In this document: positions 13,604 through 27,300 of the stretch, in pieces | Layout: every line of letters begins with the position of its first letter | Position numbering within the stretch: position 1 is the first letter of the stretch | Assembly (NCBI GenBank): GCA_023846275.1 | Contig: JAIUJO010000070.1 | Span: 1,748,501 to 1,812,500 of the forward strand | Reading direction: 5' to 3' | Source of the DNA: Vanilla planifolia | Lineage: Eukaryota; Streptophyta; Magnoliopsida; Asparagales; Orchidaceae | Length of the DNA stretch: 64,000 bases | Notes under the pieces: generated by a model | Told to the model about the DNA's origin: nothing | The model's input: only the letters and a program-made list of their open reading frames with translations | Databases searched by the model: none | Program-made: the position numbers and the translations under genes

Positions 13604-15255
13604 GTAGAAACAGAGTTAGAAACATGATATGAACCAAAATATGAATAATAAGTTAAATAAATTAGAAGTTCTAAAATAAAGTATATAAATTATTTATTAT
13701 TATTCTATTAAAATTTAGAACTTTTTTTATAACTGTTAATAATTATCAAAATCAAAGCAATTAATAGGATGTGTAATAAAAAATTATATTTATAGTTGTA
13801 ATAAGCATTATTTATAAATTTAAATAGATATAATAAATCTATTTTTAATAAAATAATTACATTGTATTAAAAAAAGATTCTTCTTATTGTAGTAACAATA
13901 ATAAAACATGTTGTGATGATCATGAATAGTATTTTTAATAATTTTAAAAAATTATATCTTATTTTATTATTTATAGATATTCTTTTTCATCTTCCTTTCA
14001 ATATTTTTTGTATGGCCTCATTTGTTTCTTTTAAAAACTTTTAATGCACTATTTATACCTGAAATAGTTTATATTTAATTTTATTCATTTTTAATTTTCT
14101 TCTTTAAATATGTTTTTGTATTTTTTATTATTCTTATTTTGTGTTCTATATTTTTGTATTCTTTTTCTTATTCATCTTTTTATAATACTCCTTCAAGATT
14201 TCATTTACTTAATCATATTATTGTTTTTAAGAATATACAAAAACAACGTTCAAAATAAAATTATTATTACTTTTTTTCAATGTTTTTTGGAAAGGGATAT
14301 TAATTATTTTATTATAATTATAATTTTAAATTTATTTTATTAACTTAAAAATATTCTTTATTTTTTTAGAATAAAAATAAGATGATAAGAAATTATGCAT
14401 TTACTCCTTCCATTTTTAATCTTCTTTTTATAATTAGTTCTTTTTGAAATTTTTCTTATTTTTTGTTATAATATTGTTTTCTAAAATTAAAAAAGAAAAA
14501 AATAATTATTTATTTATTTCTTTTGGTAGGTTTAGAATAAAGTTATTATCATTTTCACCAAAATTTAACAAATTAAATTTTCTTTTTTTATTTTTCTTTA
14601 CTATTATTAAGAAGTAAATTTTATAAATAAAATATTTAATTACAAGATTACGCATATAGTGATTATTGTTTTATTCTTAGTATTTATATATTTTTTCTTA
14701 TGACATTTTAAGCATAATAATAACAATATAATAAGAAATATTCATAATTGAAATATAAGTTATTTACTTTAGAAGATTAAAGTTGTACTTTATGTGAGAA
14801 TAAAGTTTTTATAATTAAATGATAGAGCCATTTGTTTAGTTATGATCAATAAATTTAGCAATAGTTGTTATCTTAATCTCTTAAATAATGATTCAAAATA
14901 TTTAATTATTATTCATAAGAAATACAATAATTAAGAATTAGCTATTTGTATAAGTACAAATTATTTAAGAACCAAATAATTTTTAAAGTTAAATAATTAG
15001 TTATGTTAATAAATTTTACTTTAATCGTTAATAATGGATTGTAATTTAGATAACATATTTTTAAATAATAACAACGATTAATTAGAATTAATCTTGACAT
15101 ATTAGAATTACTACATTTTTAAGAAAAGTTTATATAATAGTTATTCTTTTAAAAAAAAATTTTGTTATGACATTACTTAATAATTTTAAATAATTTTGTT
15201 AAATTACTGTTAATGATACTATTTTTTATATTTTTATTCTAAAATAATAATTTTT
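13604..15255 (+). repeat. Unit D, AT-rich domain (type 3, long)
   Basis: This AT-rich spacer of about 1.65 kb has a variant opening (aatgtagaaacagagttaga). It carries the long-form central segment. Phrases shared specifically with unit G include 'catgaatagta.ttttaataattt' (13922), 'aggtttagaa.aaagttatta' (14528), 'attacgcatatagtgatt' (14647; attacgtatagagtgatt in G) and 'aagcataataata' (14711). It lacks about 0.2 kb near 13890 that is present in G. The frame at 14110-14343 is composition-driven. Confidence 0.8.
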
Positions 15256-18200
15256 TATACTTTTTTACTAATATTATTCTCACTTTCAATCTCTATCCCT
15301 TTAATCATAGCTTTTCTCTCACAAAATATTTGTGCTTCTCTACACATTATTTGTCATAGCCTCTATTAACTTTTTCCCAAAGTCGTCTTTCTTTTTCTCT
15401 TGATCCTCCCATTCTTAAGGTAATCTTTTTTTATTACTTCTGTCTCTTCTTGTCCTCATTATCATTCATTTAATGTTTCTCTTTTTAAAGCTATTTGTTT
15501 ACAACTCTCCCTATTCCTTTCTCTCTCTCTTTAATCATGATGTTCACCTACATCTTTATATTTTTCTCTTTTTCTCTCTAAACAAAAATCTCTGACATGT
15601 GTCACTTTCTTTCTATGACTCACCAATCTCTAACCTTTCTCTATCTATCTCCTCATAAGTTACATATCATGCACTTAGTCCTCTATCCTGTATATCACCT
15701 TCTCAAATTTGTAATTTTTTCTCTTCTTTCTAATGTCTCTTTTTTATCTAATTCTCACAACCTATAACTCTTTTTTTGAGTTGAACATCTCTATGCAGCT
15801 TTGCCCTCCTACCATATAGTTCTCTAACAAGTTTATATTTTCCCTCTCTCTTTTGTATTCTCTTCTCTTTATGTTTCTTTCTCTCACCATTTTCTTACCC
15901 ATCTCTCACACATTCTCACTTCCCTCACTTTTCTTTGTTACCTTGTGTATTCTTTCACTAGATTCATTGTCTTTGCCACACTCTATTTTTTCCTTCTCTA
16001 TCACACCTTGACTTTATTCTCTCTCTTTGTTGATCACTCCATCATTGTCTTATTATCCTTCTACCCAATAAACACTATCTTAAATTGATTTCTTTTTCGT
16101 CTCACTCATTCTTCTTGTTTACATTCTATCAATCTTCTCTCATTTTTCTATGAATCATAACTATGTGTTTCTCTTCTCATATTTTTTGTCTTTCCCTATG
16201 TCTGTATCTCTCATTAGCTCCTTATTTTGTTCTCCCTCTCTTTGTCACATTTCCCTCTCCTTCTCCATTCCAACAACTTAGTCTTTTTCTCTCCACCTTC
16301 TTTCTCTTTTGCAATCTTTCTCATTCTTTTTAATAATTTGTCTTTCACTTTGTCAATGACTTAATCTCCTTTTCTAGCTCCTCTCTCTGTGACCAATTTG
16401 ATCTCTCACTATGCCTCTTTGTACTTTTTTCTCAAATCTCTTACCCCCACTTTCTTTTTGCTCAACTCTAAAGTTCATGCTACTCACTTTTTTCCTCTTT
16501 CTCTCTCACTCTTCCATTGTCACTTTTCACAATTTAATCTTTAATGAAAATTTTCTATTTATCCCACTTTGTCTCTATTAGAATTACATTTTATCATTCA
16601 ATTGAATTCTCTCTTTGTCTTTTCATCAGTCATCTATTTCTTTAATTTTTTTCTCTTTTCTCTCTTAAAAATTATCTCATAATCTATCTCTATTGCTCAT
16701 AATCTTAGCCTACTAGTCTCCCTCTCTTCCCTTTTCTTACTTAGTCTTCCTCTCTTCCCTTTTCTTACTCACTTCTCTATCTCCTTTTTCTCTCCCCCTT
16801 CATCTCTTATCACTCCTCTTTCCCTCTTCCTCGTCCTTCTCAATCTTTCTAAAGCACTTTCAAATTCTCGTTCTCACTTTTTTCTTAACACTCAATAACC
16901 AATGTCATCCAATTTCCATTTCGTTCTATATTGTTGAACTAACTCTCACATTATTTAACTCCCACTTATTCTCCTTTTTCTTTTCTTTCCTATATTGTTC
17001 CCCAAAAGTTTTTTCCTTTCTTTTTCTATTTTTATCTCAGTCTTTCTCAACCTACCACCAAATTTATATTTTTTCTATTTCTTGTTTATATCTTTATGTT
17101 TCTTTTCTATCTCTCTTCTCTTTCTTTCCTTCCTACACTTTATATCTCTCTTTTTGGGTATCTATTTTTGTAAAAATCTTTTTTCTCAACCTTTTTCTTA
17201 AATCTATTTTCCCTCTATTATTTTCCACTATTCTTTATTTTCTCTCTTTTCATACTCTTTTTTCTCTCTATGTCTCTTTAACTTGGTATCTCTTTGTCTA
17301 TCCCACACTTTTGCTCCATTTCTTTTTATTTTAATGTATTTAGTCTCTATTTATTATACTATTTGTCATAGTCTTTTTCTTCTCTTTATTTTTTGATTCT
17401 TCTTTCATGGTCTTCTCTCTTTATCTTATAGTTGATTTTCTTTCCATCTCTCCACTTATACTTCATTACTCTTCAAGTGTTATTTTTGCGTGCCTCTTTA
17501 ATCTCTATCATATCCTTTTCTTATACATACTACACTTTGCTTCTCCTTCTATATTTATTAATATCTTTACCTCTTTGGTCTATGTATTAGTCTAATTCTT
17601 TGCCTTTGACTATCTTTCTCTTTGTGACTCCTGACTCTCCCTGACTATACCTCTTTCTATGTCATCTCAACTTCTTTCTCATCCACTCATTCTTTGTCAT
17701 TTCACTATCTCACTACTCTATCAGTTTATACTCTCTTTATTTTTTTCTTTAATATCATCAATCTTATTCCTATTATCATTGGCTCCCCATTTCTTTCATC
17801 TTCTATATCCATCATTCTTCTACCTCTATAATAATTTTTATCAAAACTTTGACACTCACTTCTCACTTTCTCTCTCTTCTCTCTATTTCTCTTACTATCA
17901 CTCTTCTATTTTCGATTTTTTTTCTTCAATTTCTCTCCTCCCTTATCTCTTCTCTTATGTCTTCAATGTGCTTTACATTACCTCAATCTTCTTACCACCC
18001 TAACCTTTTATCTCCCTATCTTGATCTATGTTCTTTATTTATTTTTGACTTGTTTTCCAGCTATCTCTCAATGTGCCATCTCTCTCACACACTCTCCTTT
18101 CACTGCACATCTTGTCTTCTTGACTCTCTTAATCTATTTTTCAATAAATGCCTCTCATCTCCATCTCCTTATCTTCTAAATTCTTTATATTGCTATATCC

Positions 18201-19526
18201 TTTTTTCTTATCACCCTTATTTCTCATTGCATCTCTTCCTTATCCCTTCACAAACTCTCTCTTTTATCTTAGTCTCTCTGAATCTCTCTTCTTCTCCATT
18301 TCTTTTTGTCCAAGTCTCTCAACAAATTCTATCACAGCTCAATCTCTCTTCCCTTATCTCCACACTATCACTTCACCATTTAATTTTATAAATTGATGCA
18401 TCCTCCCTCAATTATTCCTTCTCTAATAGTCTTTAATTATGTATTTCTTACTCTACATGTCTCCCTCATTCTCTTTCTCTTTGCTTTTGCTCTTTTATTT
18501 CTTTCTCTCTCTCCTCTTCTCCTATATCCTTATAACAATTTATTCTATCTTGCTCTCTCAACCATTCCATCACTCACTCTATCTTGCACTCTTTATCGTA
18601 CAAATTATCTCTTACTATTATTTGTCACTTTTGTCACAATATTCTCTATTTTTACTTAACTACAAATATTTTGTCAACTTTTTCTCCACTTCTTTATCAA
18701 CAAACCTCTCTCTTATATTCTTTATTTGAACTTAATTTCTTTACCCCTTTATATCACATTCTATTACTTTCTAGTGTTTCACTTTTCACTCCCTCATTAT
18801 TTTTTCTTTCAAACTACTTTTCCACTTTTCACTCTCACTCTCTACACTAAATCTCTCCAATCATGTTCTCTTCCTCTCTCTCTTATAAATATGTCTCTTA
18901 ATTTCTTTATCATCTATGATAATGTTTTTGCAATCTTGTATCCCAATCATTTCTATCTCTCCTAAATTTCTCTCCCTAACATATTATGTCTTATCTTTTC
19001 TTTATTGTGTTCTCTTCCACACTCTTCCCTTCTGTATATCTCTTTAACTTGCTCTAATTAAATGTATTATTTCTAATCTTGCTTTCTCTTCCCTTATCTC
19101 CTCATCATCATTCAACTTACTTTTTCCTTTATATGATGCACTTTCCCACTCTTTTCCCTCACTCTTGCTCTTAATTATTATCACTTTCTCATTCTACCTC
19201 ACTTCCTCATTTACTTTCTCTCTCTTTATTCTTTTATTTATTTTTTACTATATCTCTTCCTCTCAACTCTTCATATATCAATATCTTATGTCTTTCTCTC
19301 TTGCTCACTACTTCTCTCTCTCAGTCTAACATACATACTCTCATTTGCTGCCTATCTTCCACTAATATTTTTATCTTTCCTCTTATCCTCTCTATTAGTA
19401 ATTATCTCGATGTACTTTATTTTTACTATATCTCTCACTCTTTCATCTTTTTTTTATCTTTCTCTTTCTCTCTCTTTCTCTTTTTCTATCATTCATTGTA
19501 TGTCTATCTTTAATATCCTATTTCAT
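15256..19526 (+). repeat. Unit D, pyrimidine-rich domain (with ~0.45 kb deletion)
   Basis: Landmarks are at 15484, 16029 (ttgatcactccatcattgtc), 16901, 17581 (tatgtattagtctaattc), subrepeat a at 18388 and subrepeat b at 19131. The distance from the 17581 landmark to subrepeat a is about 0.81 kb here against about 1.2-1.29 kb in B, C and F. The missing piece lies near 18250-18305, where 'cttcacaaactctc' is followed almost at once by 'ctttttgtccaagtctctc', sequences about 0.5 kb apart in unit F (30306 and 30834). The frames at 17849-18391 (180 residues) and nearby are L/S/F-rich artefacts of the C+T bias. Confidence 0.8.
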
Positions 19527-21360
19527 AAGAAAATTTAGAAATAGAATTAGAAACATGATATGAATTTAAATAAGAATATTATGGTTAATATATTAAAATT
19601 AGTATAATAAAGTACATAAATTTTTAATTTTTGTTCCATTAATTTTTAGAATTTTTTTTATAATTTTTAATAATTCACAATGATACTTGAAATTAATAAT
19701 AAGAGTAATTATCAATTATATTAGTATTATAATCAATAATTATTTAAAAGTTAAAATAGATATGATAAATATGTTTCAAATCAAGTAATTATATTAAATT
19801 AAAAATAATTTAATTATTAGTATATTATGAATAATAATTAATATTTTAAAGTAATAATATAAAATTAAAAGAAAATGTAAATATTATAATGTGAATTAAA
19901 AAATAAAATTAAACAAGAAAAATAAAAAAATTATGATAATCATCAATAGTTTTATTAATAATTTCCAAAAAATATATTTATTTGTATTAATTATATATAT
20001 TCCTATTCATATTCATTTTATTATATTTGGGCCTGTTCCACCTATTTTGTTTTCTTCTAACGCCTTTCATAATCGTTTTTACACTTGAAATATTTCACAT
20101 TTAATTTTATTCTTTTCTTATCTTCTTCATTTATTTTATTTTTTTATTGTTGTTATTCTATTCATTATGTTAAATATTGTGTTCTATATTTTCTTAGTCT
20201 TCTTATAGTTAATCTTCTTTTTATAATTACTCCTTCACAATTTCTCTTTCTTAATCATATTATTGTCATTAGAAATATGTAGAAACTAAAAAATACAAAA
20301 GAAAATTATTACTATTTTTTTTATCACATTGTTTAGAAAATGATATTAATTGTTTTAATTATGATCATAACTTTGATAAATAATTTTAATAATTAAAAAA
20401 TAAATTATTATTTTATAATTACAAAAAATAAGATTTCACTAAATTATAAATTTACTTTTCTTCTTCATAGACATATTTTTATAATTAGTGCTTATTTAAT
20501 TTTTCTTATATTGTATTAGAATAGTTTTTGCTAGTATTCAAATAATGGAAGAAAAAAACAATTTTACTAATTTTTGGTATCTTTATATTAAAATTATTTA
20601 TTATTTTTTTATTACAATTTAATACTTACTATACAAATTATTTCATTTAATACTTTTTTATTATAACTAAGAAATAAGTTTTGTAATTTGAATATTTAAT
20701 TATAAGATTATGAATAAAGTGATTATTATTTTATTCTTAGCAGTTATAATTTTTTCTTTTGACATTTTAAAAAATAATAATAGCAATTATTCATATTTAC
20801 AAATTTAGTTATTTACTTAACATGGATAGAGTTATAATTTAGATGTGCATAAAATTTCTATACTTAAATGATTGTTAGAGCAATTTTTATTAGTTAGAAT
20901 CAATACTATAAGTAATAATTGTTGTTATCTCTAATACTTAAACAACTATTAAAATAATTAATTATTATTTATATGAACTATAATAATTAAGAATTAGCTT
21001 TTAAATAAGTAAAAATTATTTAAGAACCAAAAAAATATTAAATTTAACAATTAGTTATGCTAATAAATAATACTTTATTAGCTAATAACAAATTTTAATT
21101 TTAATGACATATTTTTAAATTATAAGAAAATGAAATTAGAATTAATTCTAATATAATTCAAATTTAAAAAAAAATTTAAAAAGCTATAATTGTGTTTAAT
21201 AATTACTATATTTATTAAGAATAGTTGATTGAATATTTATTTTTATTACAAAAGTTTTGTTTGTTGAAACCTTAATTAATAATTTTAAAAGAGTTTTGAA
21301 AATTACTTTTAATGCGATTATTTTTTATATTTTCTTAGCAAAATAATATTGGTCGTTAGA
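19527..21360 (+). repeat. Unit E, AT-rich domain (type 1, long)
   Basis: This AT-rich spacer of about 1.83 kb opens with aagaaaatttagaaatagaa. It contains the full central segment (about 20190-20765). It shares with unit B the phrase 'gtatctttatattaaaa' (20578; gtatcttttaaaaaata in B) and 'atgaataaagtg' (20711), while lacking the D/G-type 'aggtttagaa' and 'attacg' phrases. No gene is seen. Confidence 0.8.
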
Positions 21361-24300
21361 TTCATAATTAATTCGTCTACTGTTTCTTTCATTACTCTCC
21401 ATCGTTATTCTCTCTTTATCACTCTCTCTATGTCCCTTTATCTAAAACTTTTCTTTGTCAAAATATTTGTCTCTTTCATTCATATTTTATATCATAGTAT
21501 TTATCAACTTTTTTCCAAAATCGTATCTTTTTTCTTCATCTTCTCCTTCATAAGTTGTTCTTTTGTTATTGCTTCTTCCCCTCTTATTTCCATCTTTATC
21601 AATCAATTAGTGTCCCTTTTTAAAACTATTTGGTTGTATTTCCCTCTCTTCCTTTTGCCTCTCTTTTAGTCTTAATGTTTGTCTACCTCTTCATATTTAT
21701 TATCTTTTTCTCTTTGAATAAAAATCTTTATCAATGTGTTGCTTTCTCTCGATGACTCATCCATCTCTCTCAACTCCCTTTCTTTTTCTATCTCCTCTTA
21801 AGTTACATATCTATCGCTTAGTCTCTCTTGTCTATATATATCATCTTTTCTAGTTTGTAATGTTTTCTCCTCCATTTTATATCTCTTTTTTATCTCATTC
21901 TCACAACCTATAGCTTATTTTAGAGTTGTATATTTTCTTTGTAACTTTGCATTATCTGCCTTGCAATTCTCACAAAATTTATTTTCCCTCTCTCTTCCAT
22001 AATCTCTTCTCTTTAATTCTCTTTCTCTCACCATTCTTCACCCATCTCTTTATCACAACCTTTAATTTTATCCTTCTCTATCATATTATGACTTTATCAT
22101 CTCTTTTTGTTGATCTCCCCGTCATTGTCCTCTTATCTAACTATCTTGTCAATCATTATCTTTTGTCAATCTTTCTTTTGGTCGCACTCACACTTCATGT
22201 TTTCGTTTTATTAATCTTCTCTCTCTTATCTATCAATCATAACTATGTCTTCCCTTCTCACTTTTCTTTATCTTCCTCTATGCCTTTATTAATCTATCGT
22301 TGGCTAGTTGTTCTATTCTCCTTCTCTTTGCCTCATTTTTCTCTCCATCTTCTTAATTGCAACAACTTACTCATTCTACCTCCACTCTCTCTAATTTGGA
22401 ATCTTTCTCCCTCCTTCCAATAATTTGTGTCCTTCACTCTTTTGATGCCTTACTCTCCTTGTCTATGTCCTCTCTCTACAATCTATTTGATCTCACATTA
22501 TGCTTACTTGTTTTTTTCTTCTCTAACTTCTCTTAACCCCTTTTTCTTGTCACTCCACTCTAAAATTCATGCTCCTCACTTTTTTTTTCTCTTGCTCTCT
22601 CTCTCTTTCATTCTCTCTTCTCATTATGTACTTTCACTATATATTTTCATTTATCATTCTTGATCTATATTAAACTCATTTTTATTCTTTTACTTGTAAT
22701 CTCTCTTAGTCTATTCATGAGTCATCAATATCTCTATTTGTTTCTCTTTGACTCCTTAGAATTTATTTCATAATCTATCTTAGTTGCTCTTAATCCTAGC
22801 ATCTTAGTCTCTCTCCCTTCCCTTTTCTTGCTCATTTCTCTTTCTCCTTTCTCTCTCCTTCACTAGCTCTTTTCACTCTTCTTTCTTTCTCACCCATCTT
22901 TCTTCTAAATCTCTCTAAGGAACTTTTCAATCCTAATTCTCTCTTCCTTTTCAATCCTCAATCACCAAAATCTTGTAATTTACTTTTTAATTTCTTTCAT
23001 TGAACTAATTCTCAAAATTGTTCAGTCCAACTTGTTCCATATTTTTATATGCCTCCCTATCATTTTTTCTTAGCGGTTTTTTCTATTATTATCTCTTTAT
23101 CTTTCTCCATCTATCTCCTAATCTATATTTTTTCTATTCTTGTTTGTCTTTATGTTCCTTCTCTCTTTCCTCTCTTTCTTTCCTTCTTACTCTTTATATA
23201 TCTCTCTTTGTGTAAGTAATTTTTAGATGTCTTTTCTCAACCATTCCTTACATCAATTTTTGCTTTATCTTTTATTTTACTCTTCTCTCTCTTATTTCCA
23301 ACATTTCACTATTTTCTCTCTCTTGACACTCCCTTTTCTCTCTATGTTCCTTTGACTTGATATCTCTTTATCTATCTTTTACTTTTACTCCATTTCCTTT
23401 TATTCTTAATTTATCTATTCACTCTCTATTTTACTCCCCATAGTTCTTATCTTCTATTTATATTATCACTCTTCTTTCATTGCCTTCTCTCTCTTTACCT
23501 TATTCTTTATTTTCGTTCTATCTCTCTACTAGAACTCTTTACCCATCAAAAGTTTTATGTTTGGCTGTCTCCTTCATTTCTATCTTGACCTTTTAATTTA
23601 TATACTATACCATGCTTCTTACTCTGTATTCATTGACCTCTTTATGTCTTTGGTCTCTGTGTATTACTATAATTATTTATTGTTGACTTTCTTTCTCTCA
23701 ACGACTCTTCAATCTCCCAAACCTTACAACTTTCTATATCATCTCATCCTCGTCCTCAATCACTCAATATTTCTCATTTTTTTATCTACCCATATTCTTT
23801 AACAGTTTTACTCTCATTACTTTTCCCTTTAATATCATCAATCCCATTCATATAATCTATTGCTCCCTATTTCTTTTGATCTTCTATATCCATCATTCTT
23901 CTCCTCTAACAATTTTTATTAACATTTTGTCACTCTCTTCTCTCTTTCTTTTTTTTCTCTATATTTCTCTTACTATTGCTTATTTATTTACTCTCTTTTG
24001 TCACCAATTTCATTCCTTCCACATCTCTTCTCTTGTACATCTCATGTGCTCCCCATTGCTGCTATCCCTTACCCCTCTGTATTTCATCTCTTTATTTCTG
24101 TTTGTGTTTATTTATTTCTCTATGATTGCTAATTACTTTTTAATTGTCTCTTCTCTCCCACACTCTTTTTTTACCACTCTATCTTTACTTTTTGACTCGC
24201 TCTATCTACTTTCTTATACAAATCTAACATCTCTTACATATCTTCTATTTCATTTTTTATATTATTTTATCACTTTTTCTCATCACTCATCTATCATTTT

Positions 24301-25980
24301 GTCTCTTTCTTATAACATGAAATTCTCTTTATTTCTCCATCTCTAAATGCTTTGTTTCCTATAAAAAATCTCTTCCTAACTTTTTATGTATTACATTATC
24401 ACCCAACCTCTCCCTCACTTTCTCTATTTCACACTTTTCTCTCTTCCCCTCTTTATCTCTTTTTGTCTTTTTTACTAGCTTCATTACCCATTTATCATGC
24501 TTACTCTCCCTTCTTCCATTTCTAAGCTATCTAATATCTTTCCTCTCACACTCTTGCTTTTTTCTAATTTCCTTTAGGCTTTTCTTCTTCCTAACTCACT
24601 TTCTTTCTTTGTTTCTCTTACTCCCTCCACTAATGCTTTTACATTTTTTTCTTTTGCCATCTCTCGCATTATCCTATCATTATATCTATCTTAATTTTTG
24701 TCTTCTTTAAATCAAACTCTTTATATATCTCAACCTTCCATCATTTTTGTCTCTCTTTATTTTTTATTAATAATAATCTCTTTTCTCTCTCCATTTTTCA
24801 TCTACATCTTTTAAAAAATTCTTTCTCCACTCACTCTATCTTCTCTCATCTCCACACTATCGATCTATCTAATTCCATATATTGATTCTTGCTCCCTCTC
24901 GTATGGCATTTCTAATAATCTATGATTATCTATTTCTCTCCTTACTTTTCTCCCTCACTCTCTATCTTTACTCTTTTACTTCTATTTCATTCTCATTGAC
25001 TCCAATATCCTTATAACAATCTCTTTTATCTTTTGTCTATCACTTCTCTTACAATATTCCTAATTTTTATTCAGCAAAAAATATTTTATTTCAACCTCTC
25101 TCTTATGTTCTTTATTTCACTCTTCTTTCTTTATAGCATAGTATCACACACTATAATTTTCCTTATTTCACTCTTCTCTTATCACGTTCTCCCTCATTAT
25201 TTTTCTCTTCACTTTCTTTCTTTGTCCATTCTTTTCTCCAAATTTTTTTCTTTTTAACTCCTTTCCCTCTTTTCTCTCTAACTCTTTTCACTAAATCTTT
25301 CCAATCACTTTCCTTTCCCCTATCTCTTTCTCTTTCTCTTATCAATATATTTTCATCTATTTATAACTCATTTATGTCAAACTTTTGGCTATGTTTTCTC
25401 TCCATCTTTTTTGTCTCATTAAGATTTCTCTCTCTCACACACTACCTATTATCTTCTCTTTATCTTCCATACTTCGACATTGTCTCATTCTTTATATCTA
25501 TTTATATAGCTCTATTTAAACATATTCTCGCTCATATTTCTCTATCTTCCCTTATCTCCTTATCAATACACCTTTTTTCTATCAATTGATGCTTCTTCTC
25601 ATGCTTTTCCCTTTCTCTCAATCTCAATTATTACCTCTTTGTCATTCTACTTCACTCACTCACTCACGTTGTCTCTCTTCACTTCTATATTTTTTCTACC
25701 TCTTCCTCTCAACTCCTTATATATCAATCTCTTTTGTCTTTCTCTCATACTCACTCCCTTTCTCTCTTCCTTACTCCAACTTATATTCACTCTTTTATTA
25801 TCAATCAGCCACTAATATTTTCCTCTTTTTCTTAAGATTTGTTATGTCTCTTTATCAAGATATACTTTATTATTCCTTTATTTCTCACCTCTCTCATCTT
25901 CCTTTCTTTTTTATCTCTTTCTCTCTCTATCTTTTTTTTCTATTATTCATTTTATGTCACTTTCAATTGTTATATCATCC
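21361..25980 (+). repeat. Unit E, pyrimidine-rich domain
   Basis: This C+T-rich domain is about 4.6 kb, with landmarks at 21619 (tttaaaactatttggttg), 22109 (ttgatctccccgtcattgtc), 22952 (cctcaatcaccaaaatcttg), subrepeat a at 24881 (decayed to 'attgattcttgctcc') and subrepeat b at 25581. The 'tgtattagtctaattc' landmark is degraded ('tgtgtattactataatt', near 23660). The a-b spacing is about 0.70 kb, shorter than in other units. The largest frames (21926-22423, 23876-24346) are hydrophobic composition artefacts. The minus-strand frame at 25163-25345 is the complementary artefact, rich in E, K and R. Confidence 0.85.
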
Positions 25981-27300
25981 GAAAATTTAGAAATAAATTA
26001 AGGAGTTGATATGAATCAAAATAAGAATTATAAGTTAAATAAATGAACTATAGCAAACTAAAGTATACAAATTGTTAATTCTTGTTCTATTAGAATTTAA
26101 AATATTTTTTATAGCTATTACTAGTTATCAAAATCACTTTTTGTTAACAAGAAGGGAAATTACAAATTCTTTTTACAATTATAATAAATATTGTTTGTGA
26201 ATTAAAATAGATAAAATAAATATATGTTGAATACATTAATTTCATTTTTATTTAAAACTATTTATAAAATAATTAATTTTTCATGAGAATTAAAAGAAAA
26301 ACATGCATTAATTATTATTTTATCATTAAGAACAATTACTATTATAAATAATGGTAATATATAAATTAAAAAATAATAAATATTGCACTTTGAATTTAAA
26401 AAAATATTAATGGACACCTATAAAAATAATTTATGATAATCATTAATAACAATATTAATAACTTTTTAAAAAAGTACATTCATTCTAGTTTATTATTTTT
26501 CATCCTTTTATTTTTGTGTTCTTTCATTTCATTTTTTTCCTCTAACTTCTTTTTTATTGTCCTATTAAGACATGAAATATTTCATATTTAATTTTATTCA
26601 TTTCTTATTTTCTTCTTTTAATCTAAATTTCTTATTTTTACTATTCTTTTCATCTGGTTAATTATTGTGTTTTGCATTTTTTATTCTTCTTGTCAATAAT
26701 AAAAATAATAACAGCAAATATTCATATTTTTGCTACTAGTTATTTTCTTAAGAAGATTAAAGTTATAATGTGCATGGGACTAACTTTTTATTACTTAAAT
26801 TATTGTTAGATAAATTTTTATTAGCTATGGTTAACACCATTAGTGAACGTTGTTATTATCTCATTTTCTTAAACAATTATCCAAAATAATTAATTATTAT
26901 TGAAAAGATTTGTGATAATTAAGAATCAATATTTAAATAATTAAATATTATTTAAGCACAAATAGATCATTACATTTAAAATTATTTTTTTTAATAAAAA
27001 TTACTTTATTCGTTAATAATGAATTGTAAATTAAATGACACATTATTAAATAGAAAGAATAATTAAATAGAATTAATCTTAACAAAATTATAATTTAAAA
27101 AATTAATCAAAAGGATGATAATGCTAATTAATAATCATTATATTTATTACAAAAAACTTGTATAATAGTTATTCTTATTAAAAATATTTATTTATTATAA
27201 TATGAATTAAATATTTTTATATTTTTAAAAATTATTATTAACGATACTATTTTTTAAATTTTTTTGTACACCATAATATTGCTTTAGCAGATAAATAATT
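25981..27300 (+). repeat. Unit F, AT-rich domain (type 2, short)
   Basis: This AT-rich spacer of about 1.32 kb opens with gaaaatttagaaataaatta. Like unit C it lacks the central ~0.5 kb: 'ttattcttcttgt' (26681) is followed directly by 'aataataacagcaaat' (26705). Units C and F also share 'ggttaattatt.tgtt.t.cat' immediately before the gap (8221; 26657). This is the best evidence that C and F are sister units. Confidence 0.8.

Noticed and set aside
25163-25345. Minus-strand frame rich in E, K and R resembling a charged coiled coil
   Set aside because: It is the complement of the pyrimidine tract in unit E; purine-only codons give E, K, R and G. It is not conserved in other units.
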